This document shows, piece by piece, positions 24,828 through 34,423 of a DNA stretch of 64,000 nucleotides. How positions within the stretch are numbered: position 1 is the first letter of the stretch; every line of letters begins with the position of its first letter. This DNA is from Lachnoclostridium sp. UBA2905. GTDB taxonomy: Bacteria; Bacillota; Clostridia; Lachnospirales; Lachnospiraceae. Position numbers and translations under genes: made by a program. The notes below the pieces were generated by a model, which saw only the letters and a list, made by a program, of their open reading frames with translations, was not told the DNA's origin and did no database searches. Location of the stretch: positions 40,571 through 104,570 of the forward strand of contig DEDL01000018.1 in the NCBI GenBank assembly GCA_002349525.1, written 5' to 3'.

Positions 24828-27797
24828 ATGTCAAAATTTAAAGCAGTATTAAGCAAAAAGATTGTAAAAATACCTCTTTGCATTCTCATTTTTGTTCTTA
24901 TTATTGTCATCTGGAAATTAGCTGTTAATGATGATGGTAATTACGAAGAAAAATATGCGGGGGCAGATCTTTCTGTTGATATTGACGGAATTGCCAGAGA
25001 CGATACTTATGCTAAGTACCTTGACAAGCACAAGGATGATGCATGTCCGAAAAAAGAAGTTGATGTAGATATATTTGATTATCTTCCATCAAGTACCGGA
25101 GTATCAGTTGTAAATGATGTTGATGGCGAAAGTCGTGTTTTACAGTCAGATGAAAATGGAAGCGTAGAATGGGAGGTAGATATACCGGAAGCTGGCTTAT
25201 ACAGTGTATACCTTGAGTATTATCCTGTTGAGTCAAGAGGTATCGATATTGAAAGAGCCTTCTACATAAATAATGAACTTCCATTTTACGGAGCAGATGC
25301 TATAACATTCAGTCGTGTCTGGTCTGACTCTGGTGAGATTCAGAAGGATAATCAGGGGAATGATATCCGTCCTACACAGAAGGAAAATCCTATATGGCAG
25401 GCATCATATGCCAAGGATTACATGGGATATTATGTAGAGCCATACAAATTCCATTTTAAAAAGGGAATCAACAAGTTCAAAATCGAAGGAGTTAATGAAC
25501 CACTTATAATAAGAAAGCTTACAATCAAAAATCCTGATGAAGCAGTTTCATATGCTGAGTATAGTTCTTCTATAGACACTACAAAGTTTTCTGGAGAGGG
25601 AGCCACAGCATATAAGATTCAGGGAGAGGCTTCTCAAAGACGTTCATCTCCATCACTTTATCCAAACAGTGACAGAGCTTCAGCAATTACTGAACCATAC
25701 AGTCCATCACTTATTCTTATGAACAAGATTGGCGGTAACCAGTGGAGAGTTGCAGGAGACTGGATCGAATGGGATATTGATGTACCAGCTGATGGTCTTT
25801 ATACACTTTCGCTTAAGGGTCGCCAGAACTACAATCGTGGATTTGTTTCAAGCCGTTCACTTACAATAGATGGTGAGACACCATTTAAGGAATGTGAGGT
25901 TGTTTCATTTAAGTTCAACAATGACTGGCAGATGAATACTGTTGGTGATGAGAATGGAAATCCATATCAGTTCGCTCTTACAAAAGGAATACATACAGTA
26001 AGACTTGAAGTAACACTTGGAGATCTTGGAGCAATCCTTACAGATCTGAATGACAGTGTGTTCAGACTTAATGCAATGTATGTTAAGATCCTTAAGCTTA
26101 CAGGAGCTGATCCTGATGAGTACAGAGATTACAAGATTGAGAAAGTTTTCCCTGAAGTTATAACAGGTATGGATATCGAGTGCAAGAGACTGTATCAGAT
26201 AGTAGACAGACTTGTAGCATATTCAGGTGAGAAGGGTTCACAGGTTTCATCAATCCTTACAGTAGCAAACCAGCTTGAGAAATTTGTTAAGAGACCGGAT
26301 AAGATTCCAAAGTCACTTGCAAACTTTAAAGAGAATATCAGTTCAATTGGTACAGGTATCAATTCACTTAGTGAGGCACCACTTGATATCGATTATATTC
26401 AGGTAACACCGGTTAATGAAGCACTTCCGGTTTGTGATGAAACATTCCTTAAGAGTGCACTTCATGAGCTTAGAGTATTTATTGCATCATTCGTTGTAGA
26501 TTATACATCACTTGGAAATGTATATGATGACAGTGATGACCTTATTGACTGTTGGATTTTATCAGGACGTGACCAGAGTACAATTCTTAAGTCAATGATC
26601 GATGATACATTTGTTCCACAGTACGGAATTGGTGTTAACGTAAAACTTATTGATGCAACTACACTTCTTCCGGCGGTTGTTGCAGGAACAGGTCCTGATG
26701 TTGCACTTACTGTAGCACAGACAGAGCCAGTTAACTATGCTCTTCGTAATGCAGCAGTGGATCTTACACAGTTCCCTGACTGGGAAGAGTGGAAGACTAA
26801 TGTTCTTGAAAAAGAATATTACAGAAGTTCATATCTTTCATATGAATTTAATGGTGGGGTTTATGCTCTTCCAGAAACACAGAACTATAACGTATTGTTC
26901 TATCGTGAAGATATACTTGAAGACCTTGGTGTTAAGGTTCCTGAAACATGGGATGAGTTGATTGAGATTCTTCCTACAATTACCAATAACAACCTTCAGG
27001 TTGGTATTCCAAGTACAGAGCGTAAGGTTGGTAACACAACAAACCCTGACCTTGCAAACTACTTCTGTCAGTTATATCAGCGTGGTGGAAAGCTTTACAA
27101 TGAAGACGGAACAAAGGTTGCAATTGATTCAGAACAGGCAATCAATGCATTTGAGTATTTCACAAAACTGTTTACAAACTACAAACTTCCTACAAGTTAT
27201 GACTTCGTAAACAGATTCCGTTCAGGAGAAATGCCAATAGGTGTACAGGACTTCTCGAACTATAATACACTTGTTGTATCAGCTCCTGAGATTAAAGGTT
27301 TATGGAAATTCGGACTTGTTCCTGGAATTGAGAAGACTGATGAGCAGGGTAATAAGTACATAGATCGTTCAGTTCAGTCATGGGGACAGTGTTCAATGAT
27401 TCTTGCAAAGGATGAAGGTAAGAGAAAGTATGATCTTGCATGGACATTCCTTAAGTGGTGGATCAGTTCAGATACTCAGGTTAGATTTGGTCGAGAACTT
27501 GAGAGTGTAATGGGTTCATCTGCAAGATATGCAACAGCAAACAAGGTTGCTTTTGATCAGCTTTCATGGAGCAAGAAGGACGCTGATGTTCTTAAGAGTC
27601 AGTGGGAGTGGGCATTCGGTATTCCTGAAATTGCCGGTGGATATTACACATCACGTCATATCACAAACGCAATCAGAAACGTAATGAATGACAATGATGA
27701 CCCACGTGAGACAATTCTTGATTATGTAAGAACAATCAACGACGAGATCACAAACAAACGTAAAGAGTTTGGTTTACCTGTTGCCGAAGAGGATTAA
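24828..27797 (+). CDS. Membrane-anchored ABC solute-binding protein with two carbohydrate-binding-like domains
   Basis: This 989-residue protein has one N-terminal membrane helix (~residues 13-30) with no lipobox, so it is tethered rather than lipidated. Residues ~88-235 and ~262-425 are two similar beta-sandwich blocks, each with an element like VEWEVDIPEAGLYSVYLEYY or IEWDIDVPADGLYTLSLKG, resembling CBM6/CBM35-type modules. A mostly helical linker follows (~440-560). The C-terminal ~420 residues are a family-1 solute-binding protein: VVAGTGPDVALTVA, YNVLFYREDILEDLGVKVPETWDEL and LAWTFLKWW are typical. It would capture xylan oligosaccharides outside the cell and deliver them to the two permeases encoded next. 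Usual binding proteins are 400-550 residues, so it is about twice normal size. GAAAGGAG precedes the ATG. Confidence 0.85.
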   Translation: MSKFKAVLSKKIVKIPLCILIFVLIIVIWKLAVNDDGNYEEKYAGADLSVDIDGIARDDTYAKYLDKHKDDACPKKEVDVDIFDYLPSSTGVSVVNDVDGESRVLQSDENGSVEWEVDIPEAGLYSVYLEYYPVESRGIDIERAFYINNELPFYGADAITFSRVWSDSGEIQKDNQGNDIRPTQKENPIWQASYAKDYMGYYVEPYKFHFKKGINKFKIEGVNEPLIIRKLTIKNPDEAVSYAEYSSSIDTTKFSGEGATAYKIQGEASQRRSSPSLYPNSDRASAITEPYSPSLILMNKIGGNQWRVAGDWIEWDIDVPADGLYTLSLKGRQNYNRGFVSSRSLTIDGETPFKECEVVSFKFNNDWQMNTVGDENGNPYQFALTKGIHTVRLEVTLGDLGAILTDLNDSVFRLNAMYVKILKLTGADPDEYRDYKIEKVFPEVITGMDIECKRLYQIVDRLVAYSGEKGSQVSSILTVANQLEKFVKRPDKIPKSLANFKENISSIGTGINSLSEAPLDIDYIQVTPVNEALPVCDETFLKSALHELRVFIASFVVDYTSLGNVYDDSDDLIDCWILSGRDQSTILKSMIDDTFVPQYGIGVNVKLIDATTLLPAVVAGTGPDVALTVAQTEPVNYALRNAAVDLTQFPDWEEWKTNVLEKEYYRSSYLSYEFNGGVYALPETQNYNVLFYREDILEDLGVKVPETWDELIEILPTITNNNLQVGIPSTERKVGNTTNPDLANYFCQLYQRGGKLYNEDGTKVAIDSEQAINAFEYFTKLFTNYKLPTSYDFVNRFRSGEMPIGVQDFSNYNTLVVSAPEIKGLWKFGLVPGIEKTDEQGNKYIDRSVQSWGQCSMILAKDEGKRKYDLAWTFLKWWISSDTQVRFGRELESVMGSSARYATANKVAFDQLSWSKKDADVLKSQWEWAFGIPEIAGGYYTSRHITNAIRNVMNDNDDPRETILDYVRTINDEITNKRKEFGLPVAEED

Positions 27798-27855
27798 TAA
27801 TCCTCTTTGGCCAGACAGGCTTTATGTATACATTAATGAAAGGAGAGATAAGTAA

Positions 27856-28794
27856 ATGAGCTCAGTTATGGCTAAGTATGTTGACATACAGAAGCGAAAG
27901 ATAAAGCATGGCTGGAAAATAGCTAAACAGTCAAAAATCTGTTATGCTTTCCTTCTTCCATATGCAATATTATTTACTTTATTTACTATTGCACCTGTGT
28001 GTATGTCTATATACTACAGTTTTACTTATTACAATGTTTTGGAACCGGCGCAGTTTATTGCGTTACAGAACTATATTAACTTGATCCTTGCAGATGATGT
28101 ATTCCTTATTTCAGTTAAGAATACATTCCTTCTTGCAGCAATCACCGGCCCAATCGGATATATTATGTCATTCCTTTTTGCCTGGTTTATTAACGAGCTT
28201 CCTAGAATATTAAGAGCAATCATGGTACTTATATTCTATGCGCCAACTATTTCAGGTCAGGTTTACATGGTATGGGCACTTCTTTTCAGTGGTGATTCAT
28301 ATGGATATGTTAATGCATGGCTTATGCAGTTTGGACTTATTGACGAACCGGTTTTATGGCTTACTGATACAAAATATATGATGGGTGTTATCATCATCGT
28401 AGTATTATGGATGAGTCTTGGTAACGGATTCCTGTCATTCGTTGCTGGTTTGCAGGGAATTGATGAATCACAGTTTGAAGCCGGATACATGGATGGTATC
28501 AAGAATAGATGGCAGGAGTTATGGTACATAACACTTCCAAACATGAAACCAATGCTTTTATTCGGTGCCGTTATGGCAATTACACAGTCATTTGGTGTGG
28601 CTGATGTAACTATGGTACTTTGTGGTTTCCCAAGTACTGACTACGCAGCTGAAACTGTTGTTTCCCATCTTATTGACTATGGTCAGTACAGATTTGATAT
28701 GGGATATGCGTCTGCGATTGCAACTGTATTGTTTGTTGTTATGATTCTTTGTAACAAGGCTGTACATGCATTGCTGAGAAAAGTTGGAACTTAA
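27856..28794 (+). CDS. Sugar ABC transporter permease, MalF type (first importer)
   Basis: The 312-residue protein has six predicted membrane helices and the cytoplasmic coupling motif EAGYMDGIKNRWQELWYI (~residue 212) that contacts the ATPase. SIYYSFTYYN and FYAPTISGQVY are typical of MalF/LplB-like permeases of the CUT1 family. It is the first of a permease pair with the next gene, directly after the large solute-binding protein, and GAAAGGAGAG stands before the ATG. No ATPase gene is present, so a shared MsmX-like ATPase is inferred. Confidence 0.92.
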   Translation: MSSVMAKYVDIQKRKIKHGWKIAKQSKICYAFLLPYAILFTLFTIAPVCMSIYYSFTYYNVLEPAQFIALQNYINLILADDVFLISVKNTFLLAAITGPIGYIMSFLFAWFINELPRILRAIMVLIFYAPTISGQVYMVWALLFSGDSYGYVNAWLMQFGLIDEPVLWLTDTKYMMGVIIIVVLWMSLGNGFLSFVAGLQGIDESQFEAGYMDGIKNRWQELWYITLPNMKPMLLFGAVMAITQSFGVADVTMVLCGFPSTDYAAETVVSHLIDYGQYRFDMGYASAIATVLFVVMILCNKAVHALLRKVGT

Positions 28795-28808
28795 AGGGAG
28801 ATGCTGAT

Positions 28809-29678
28809 ATGAAAAAGAAAAAGAAATTATTAAAGAAGAGAAAACCTAACAGATCCGTTGGTGGTGATATTGGTATTTATATACTTCTGATATTGTTTGG
28901 AGCATTCTTCGCTTTACCATTAGTATACTCAATTTGTACAGCATTTAAGCCGCTTGATGAGATTTATATTTTCCCACCTAAGTTTTACGTAAAGAATCCT
29001 ACATTTGATAACTTTGCGGATTTGTTTAACATTATGGGACAGTCATTTGTACCTTTCTCAAGATACATATTTAACTCAGTATTTATGACTGCTCTTGGTA
29101 CATTAGGAAACCTTGTTTTCTGTTCAATGGGTGCATATGTTCTTGCTAAATATAAGTTCCCGGGAAATAAGACATTCTTTGCTATCGTACAGACAGCACT
29201 TATGTTCTCTGTTTACGTAACACAGATTCCTAACTACCTTATTATGACAAAGTTAGGATGGATTGATACTTATCTTTCCATTATAATACCTGCTTTTGCT
29301 ACACCAATGGGACTGTTCCTTATGAAACAGTTCATGGAAGGAATTCCAGATGCACTTATTGAAGCTGCTAAGATTGATGGTGCAAAAGAGGGACGTATCT
29401 TTATAAAAATTGTAATGCCAATGGTTAAACCAGCATGGCTTACACTTATAATTTTCTCGGTTATCGCAATTTGGAATAACCGTGCAGCAACATTTATTTA
29501 TTCAGAAGAATTAAAAACTTTACCTTATGCCTTACAGCAGCTTATTCTCGGTGGTGTATCCCGTGCCGGAGTTGGTGCAGCAGTTACATTGTTTATGATG
29601 TCAGTGCCAATTATCATATTCCTTTTATGTGAAGGAAACGTTATCGAGACTATGGCAAGTTCAGGTATTAAGGACTGA
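28809..29678 (+). CDS. Sugar ABC transporter permease, MalG type (first importer)
   Basis: The 289-residue protein starts with a very basic tail and has six membrane helices. The coupling motif is EAAKIDGAKEGRIFIKIVMP (~residue 179). ALPLVYSICTAFKPLDEI and GAYVLAKYKFPG are typical of MalG/LplC-like permeases. It lies 14 bases after its partner permease with AGGGAG in the gap, and forms the channel of a CUT1 importer with it. Confidence 0.92.
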   Translation: MKKKKKLLKKRKPNRSVGGDIGIYILLILFGAFFALPLVYSICTAFKPLDEIYIFPPKFYVKNPTFDNFADLFNIMGQSFVPFSRYIFNSVFMTALGTLGNLVFCSMGAYVLAKYKFPGNKTFFAIVQTALMFSVYVTQIPNYLIMTKLGWIDTYLSIIIPAFATPMGLFLMKQFMEGIPDALIEAAKIDGAKEGRIFIKIVMPMVKPAWLTLIIFSVIAIWNNRAATFIYSEELKTLPYALQQLILGGVSRAGVGAAVTLFMMSVPIIIFLLCEGNVIETMASSGIKD

Positions 29679-29693
29679 TTAAGGAGGAAGACG

Positions 29694-31178
29694 ATGAAAA
29701 AGGCATTAAATATAATTCCTGTTATTACTTTGATGTTATTTGCGGCTCTCCTTATTCAGCCAAAGATGGCATCAGCTGAAAGTGATTTGTTCTATACTTA
29801 CACATATGATTATTGGAAGTTAGAACGTGAGTCACCTGATGCATATGCTGTTGATTCAGTATCATTTGGTAATGACTTTAAAATTGGTCATTTTAACAAT
29901 CCTGAGGGAATGTATATCAGAGATAACATGTTATACATATGTGATACAGGTAATAACAGAGTTGTTCAGCTCAAGTATGAGAATGACAAATACTCATTTG
30001 TAAGAGAAATCAGAGATATTAACAATAATGGAAAGACTGAGTCTATTGTGACACCATATGATATATATGTTACATCTTCAGGTGAAATGTATATTGCAGA
30101 TTATGGTAATCTTAGAATAGTTCATACAGACAGCAACCTTAATGTTTTAGGCGAAATTTATAAGCCTGAAGATGAGGAAACACTTGATGCAGATTTCCAG
30201 TTCCATCCACAGAAGCTTGTTGTTGATACTGCAGGACGTATTTTTGTTCAGGCAGAGAACGTTAACAAAGGTTTCATGGAATTTGAAAATGATGGTGAGT
30301 TCGTAGGTTATGTTGGTGCTGCTGATGTTCAGTTTGACTTTGTTGATTATTTCAAAAAGCTTATTTCAACAAAAGCACAGCGTGACCAGATGGAAGCTTT
30401 CGTTCCAACTGAGTACAACAATATCGCACTTGACTCTGAAGGATTCATTTATGCTACATTAGGTACATTTGAAAGTGATTCAGTTGAAAGTGCAAAGCCT
30501 ATCAGAAAGCTTAATGCAAAAGGAACAGATATCCTTATCAGAAACGGATATTTTGAACCAATTGGTGATGTTAACTATGCTAATGGTGGTGGATACAACG
30601 GACCATCCAAGTTCTGTGATGTAACAGTATTAGACAATGATTGTTATTACTGTCTTGATATGAACAGACGTCGTGTATTCGGATATGATTTCCAGGGTAA
30701 CCTTTTATATGCCTTTGGTGGAATTGGTTACAGAGAAGGAAGTTTTAAGTATCCGGTAGCAATAGGTCATATGGGTGATTCACTTTTCATCCTTGATAAG
30801 GATCTTGGTTCTATTACCAAGTTAACACTTACTGAGTATGGTAAGCTTATAAACGAAGCACTTGATACTTATAAGATTGGTGATTATGACAGTTCAGCTG
30901 ATTACTGGAGACAGGTTCTTAAGCTTAACGGAAACTATGATCTTGCTTATATTGGTATCGGTCGTGCGCTTCTTAGACAGGACAAATTCGAAGAAGCAAT
31001 GGAATATTTCAAGTTAAAGCTTGATTATAAGAATTATTCAAAGGCATATAAGCTTTACAGAAAAGAATGGATTGAAGATCATATAGCTTATATCTTCACA
31101 ATAATCGTAATTCTTATTGTTGTAGTATTTATTAAGAACACAGTACAGAACATCAGAAGGGAGGTAAATGAGGAATGA
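29694..31178 (+). CDS. Exported NHL-repeat protein with TPR and C-terminal membrane anchor
   Basis: The 494-residue protein has a cleavable-looking signal peptide (~residues 1-28, ending MASAES). Residues ~60-390 contain NHL-type beta-propeller repeats such as NPEGMYIRDNMLYICDTGNN, TPYDIYVTSSGEMYIADYGN and YPVAIGHMGDSLFILDKD. Residues ~395-455 read as two tetratricopeptide-like helix pairs (YKIGDYDSSADYWRQVLK, LRQDKFEEAMEYFKLKL). A membrane helix at ~463-483 precedes a basic tail, so the propeller and TPR face outwards. A binding or scaffold role beside the importer is inferred; an enzymatic gluconolactonase-like role is possible, but I see no metal site. AAGGAGG stands before the ATG and the stop overlaps the next gene. 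Confidence 0.75.
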   Translation: MKKALNIIPVITLMLFAALLIQPKMASAESDLFYTYTYDYWKLERESPDAYAVDSVSFGNDFKIGHFNNPEGMYIRDNMLYICDTGNNRVVQLKYENDKYSFVREIRDINNNGKTESIVTPYDIYVTSSGEMYIADYGNLRIVHTDSNLNVLGEIYKPEDEETLDADFQFHPQKLVVDTAGRIFVQAENVNKGFMEFENDGEFVGYVGAADVQFDFVDYFKKLISTKAQRDQMEAFVPTEYNNIALDSEGFIYATLGTFESDSVESAKPIRKLNAKGTDILIRNGYFEPIGDVNYANGGGYNGPSKFCDVTVLDNDCYYCLDMNRRRVFGYDFQGNLLYAFGGIGYREGSFKYPVAIGHMGDSLFILDKDLGSITKLTLTEYGKLINEALDTYKIGDYDSSADYWRQVLKLNGNYDLAYIGIGRALLRQDKFEEAMEYFKLKLDYKNYSKAYKLYRKEWIEDHIAYIFTIIVILIVVVFIKNTVQNIRREVNEE

Positions 31179-31840
31179 AAAATATAACTAAGTCTTCTGT
31201 GAAAGCATGGTTTAATCATTTCGGAAAAACTCTCAAATATTCATTACATTGTATTGTGAGTCCATTTGATGGATTTTGGGATCTGACACATGAAAAGAGA
31301 GGTTCAATTGGAGCAGCGAATTTTCTTGTGATTATGACGATTCTTACTACAATCTGGAAGTACAGATATACAAGCTTTGTGTTTATCAGAGTACAGTGGG
31401 AGCATTTTAATATTCTCCTTAATATATGTACATTCCTGTTACCATTTTTTATATGGGTGCTTTCGAACTGGTGTCTTACGACCTTGTTTGATGGTAAAGG
31501 TAATCTGAAGGATATATATATGGGTTCTGCATATGCACTTGCTCCATATGTTCTCATTCAGCTTCCAATGATTGTTGTTAGTAATTTTGTAACTTATGAA
31601 GAAGGAGCTTTTTATACATATTTCCTTTCATTTTCAATGATATGGTGTGGATTCCTGTTTCTCGCATCTGTAATGCAGATTCATGATTTCACTTTTGGAA
31701 AAGCAATTTTTTCTATATTGTGTATTTTGGTAGGTATGCTTGTAATCGTATTCCTGTTAGTATTATTCTTTAGTTTGTTTAGTGATGCCATTGCGTACTT
31801 CATATCATTATATAAAGAAATATCTTACAGGTTCTATTAA
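31175..31840 (+). CDS. Yip1-family integral membrane protein
   Basis: The 221-residue protein has a soluble N-terminal stretch (~45 residues, with IVSPFDGFWDLTHEKRGS) and about five membrane helices, as in bacterial Yip1-domain proteins. FDGKGNLKDIYMGSAYALAPYVL is a family-like loop between helices. Function of this family in bacteria is not established. It overlaps the stop of the NHL/TPR gene by four bases (ATGA) and precedes the DUF5696-type lipoprotein, so it is part of the importer operon and probably works with them at the membrane. Confidence 0.75.
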   Translation: MKNITKSSVKAWFNHFGKTLKYSLHCIVSPFDGFWDLTHEKRGSIGAANFLVIMTILTTIWKYRYTSFVFIRVQWEHFNILLNICTFLLPFFIWVLSNWCLTTLFDGKGNLKDIYMGSAYALAPYVLIQLPMIVVSNFVTYEEGAFYTYFLSFSMIWCGFLFLASVMQIHDFTFGKAIFSILCILVGMLVIVFLLVLFFSLFSDAIAYFISLYKEISYRFY

Positions 31841-31867
31841 AGCATAGAAAGGAGGACCTAATACAGA

Positions 31868-34423
31868 ATGAAAAAATTAAAGTTACTGCTTCCGGCAATG
31901 GTCTTGATGCTGTGTTTATCAGGATGTGGTAATAGTGATTCAGAGTCTAATTTTATAGACGTTCAGGATTATTCAGAAGAAGCAGAAGGACAAAAGGTTT
32001 TACTGTCAAATGACAAGTATGAATTTTCAATGGATTGCGATACAACACAGTTTAGTGTGAAAGATAAGGTTAACAATAACATCTGGTATTCCAATCCACA
32101 GGATGTTGAACAGGATACACTTGCTAATGGTGTAAATAAGACAGTTTTATCTTCAACATTTATTGTTAAGTATAGTGATTCCAAGGGACAGGATTTCTCT
32201 TATGATAATTATGCTTATTCAATAAAGGATAAAAAGTACAGCATTGAAGTACAGAAGGACGAAGCTGGTAATGCCAATGGTGTTAAAGTTTTATACACAG
32301 TGGGTGATATTCAGAAAACTTATATGTTGCCTTATGGTATTACAGAAGCCAGAATGGAAGAGCTTTGTTCAAAGATGGATGAAGCAGATGCAAAGAAGAT
32401 TAAAACATTCTATCGTAAGTTAGATATTGACAATCTTAAAGCAACAGATAATAAGGATGAGCTTCTTGCACAGTATCCCGGACTTGCAGATTCTAAAATG
32501 TTCGTATTAAGAGATGGACAGTCAGATTCAAAGCTTGAGGAATTTGAAAAGATATTTAAAACTGCAGGATATACAGCAGAAGATTATCAGAAGGATATGG
32601 AAAACGTCAATATTAAACAGGAATCGGGTAAGGCAGCATTTAATGTTGCAGTGTACTATACACTTGATGAGGATGGTCTTTTGGTTGACATTCCTATGAA
32701 TGAGATTGAATTCTATGATGATTATCCAATCACAAACCTTACACCTCTTCCATATTTCGGAGCTGCTGGACTTAATGATGAAGGATACCTCTTCGTACCG
32801 GATGGTTCAGGTGGAAAGATTAACTTCAATAATCAGAAGCTTACACAGGCTGCTTACTATAATCAGGTTTATGGTTATGATCTTGGTATAACAAGAGATG
32901 CAGTAGTAGATGACAGTAGCGTTTCTTATCCGCTTATTGGTCTTGCAAAGAAGGATGCTTCTTATCTTTGTGCAGTTGAGAAGGGAAGCGCTTATGCAGT
33001 GGTTGAAGCTGATATAGCAGGAAGACTTAACAGCTATAATTCAGTTAAATACACATATACAATGCTTCATGGTGAAAAGATGGATATTTCAGGTAAGTCT
33101 GATGTTACTGTTAAGACATATGAGAAATCACTTCCAGATGAACATATAGTTCAGAAATATCTTTTCCGTGGAACAGATGATTATGTAGAACTTGCCGGAG
33201 AGTACAGAGAGTATCTTAAGAAAACTTATCCAACACTTACAGATAAGGCAGATGGAAGCCTTCCATTTGTTGTAGAGATGGTTGGTGGAGTTGATAACAA
33301 GAGTCATGTACTTGGAGTTCCTGTAACAAAGGATCTTCCACTTACAACATATGATGATGCATCAGAGATACTTGATGATCTTAAGGCAAATGGAGTTGAC
33401 AAGTTTAATGTAAGATATACCGGATGGAGTAATGGTGGTATCCATAACTCATCAATGAGAAAGGTAAGACTTACAAAGAAACTTGGAAGCAAGAAGGATC
33501 TTAAACAGTTTGTTTCAAAGGCAAATGATGGTGGAGTAAACGTATTCATGGATGCAAACTTACAGTTTGTATACAAGAATAAGATGCTTGATGGATACTG
33601 GGTTAACAGAGATTCAAGTAAGTTTGTAAGCAGAAAGATATGTGAACTTTCATATTACAGTCCAATTTACTTTGCAGAGGATTCAGAGGAGTATACATAT
33701 AATATAACAAAACCTGAATATGCAATGGGTAATGCAGATGTAGTTAACAAGTATATTACAAGTCTTGGAACAAACAGCATGTCATTTGGTGATGTTAGTC
33801 AGGAGCTTTGTGGTGATTATAATTACAAGAACAGATGCTCAAGAGAAGCAGCAATGAATCTTATTACAGATAAGTATAAAGAGTTTAAGGAAAATGGAAC
33901 TAAAATAATGGCTAATTCAGATTATTTTTACAACATTCCTTATGCTGATGTTATTACGGGAACAGTACTTAGCAATAAGAGCTTTAACATTGTTGACGAA
34001 ACAATTCCTTTCTATGAGATAGCATTACATGGTCTTGTTGACTATACTGCTGAATCACTTAACCTTTCACAGGATGCTGAGGAAACACTTCTTAAATCAG
34101 CAGAACTTGGAGCAGGTTTATATTACACAGTAACAAAACAGCCAACATCAGTACTTCAGGATAGTAAATATACTGAGTATTTTGCAACTGATTACAGTCT
34201 CTGGAAAGATACAATCGCAGAGAATTATAAGAGATTTGTTAATGATTTTGATGGATCATATGATGATCTTATTACTGGACACAGTCAGGTTGCTGAAAAT
34301 GTTTACAGAACAGAATTTTCTGATGGACGTATTGTTCTTGTAAATTATAACTATAACCCTGTAACTGTTAATGGTGAACAGATTCCAGCCAGGGATTATG
34401 TTGTGAAAGGAGGTACAAACTAA
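31868..34423 (+). CDS. DUF5696-like lipoprotein, candidate TIM-barrel glycosidase
   Basis: The 851-residue protein has a lipoprotein signal peptide with the lipobox LCLSGC (Cys at 20). Residues ~30-450 look beta-rich (YEFSMDCDTTQFSVKDKV, LPYFGAAGLNDEGYLFVPDG). From ~470 the order of strands and helices suggests a TIM barrel: PFVVEMVGG, VDKFNVRYTGWSNGG (~513), GGVNVFMDANLQFVY (~561), SMSFGDVSQELCGDYN (~640) and TKIMANSDYFYNI (~680). Several strand ends carry Asp or Glu, as glycosidases do. It resembles the uncharacterised DUF5696 family found beside CUT1 importers. It would act on the outer face, perhaps trimming or presenting oligosaccharides. GAAAGGAGG precedes the ATG. Activity is inferred, not shown. 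Confidence 0.65.
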   Translation: MKKLKLLLPAMVLMLCLSGCGNSDSESNFIDVQDYSEEAEGQKVLLSNDKYEFSMDCDTTQFSVKDKVNNNIWYSNPQDVEQDTLANGVNKTVLSSTFIVKYSDSKGQDFSYDNYAYSIKDKKYSIEVQKDEAGNANGVKVLYTVGDIQKTYMLPYGITEARMEELCSKMDEADAKKIKTFYRKLDIDNLKATDNKDELLAQYPGLADSKMFVLRDGQSDSKLEEFEKIFKTAGYTAEDYQKDMENVNIKQESGKAAFNVAVYYTLDEDGLLVDIPMNEIEFYDDYPITNLTPLPYFGAAGLNDEGYLFVPDGSGGKINFNNQKLTQAAYYNQVYGYDLGITRDAVVDDSSVSYPLIGLAKKDASYLCAVEKGSAYAVVEADIAGRLNSYNSVKYTYTMLHGEKMDISGKSDVTVKTYEKSLPDEHIVQKYLFRGTDDYVELAGEYREYLKKTYPTLTDKADGSLPFVVEMVGGVDNKSHVLGVPVTKDLPLTTYDDASEILDDLKANGVDKFNVRYTGWSNGGIHNSSMRKVRLTKKLGSKKDLKQFVSKANDGGVNVFMDANLQFVYKNKMLDGYWVNRDSSKFVSRKICELSYYSPIYFAEDSEEYTYNITKPEYAMGNADVVNKYITSLGTNSMSFGDVSQELCGDYNYKNRCSREAAMNLITDKYKEFKENGTKIMANSDYFYNIPYADVITGTVLSNKSFNIVDETIPFYEIALHGLVDYTAESLNLSQDAEETLLKSAELGAGLYYTVTKQPTSVLQDSKYTEYFATDYSLWKDTIAENYKRFVNDFDGSYDDLITGHSQVAENVYRTEFSDGRIVLVNYNYNPVTVNGEQIPARDYVVKGGTN

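Noticed and set aside
26737..27210. Short plus-strand frames inside the 989-aa binding-protein gene
   Set aside because: They are out-of-frame shadows of a continuous coding region with clear domain structure.
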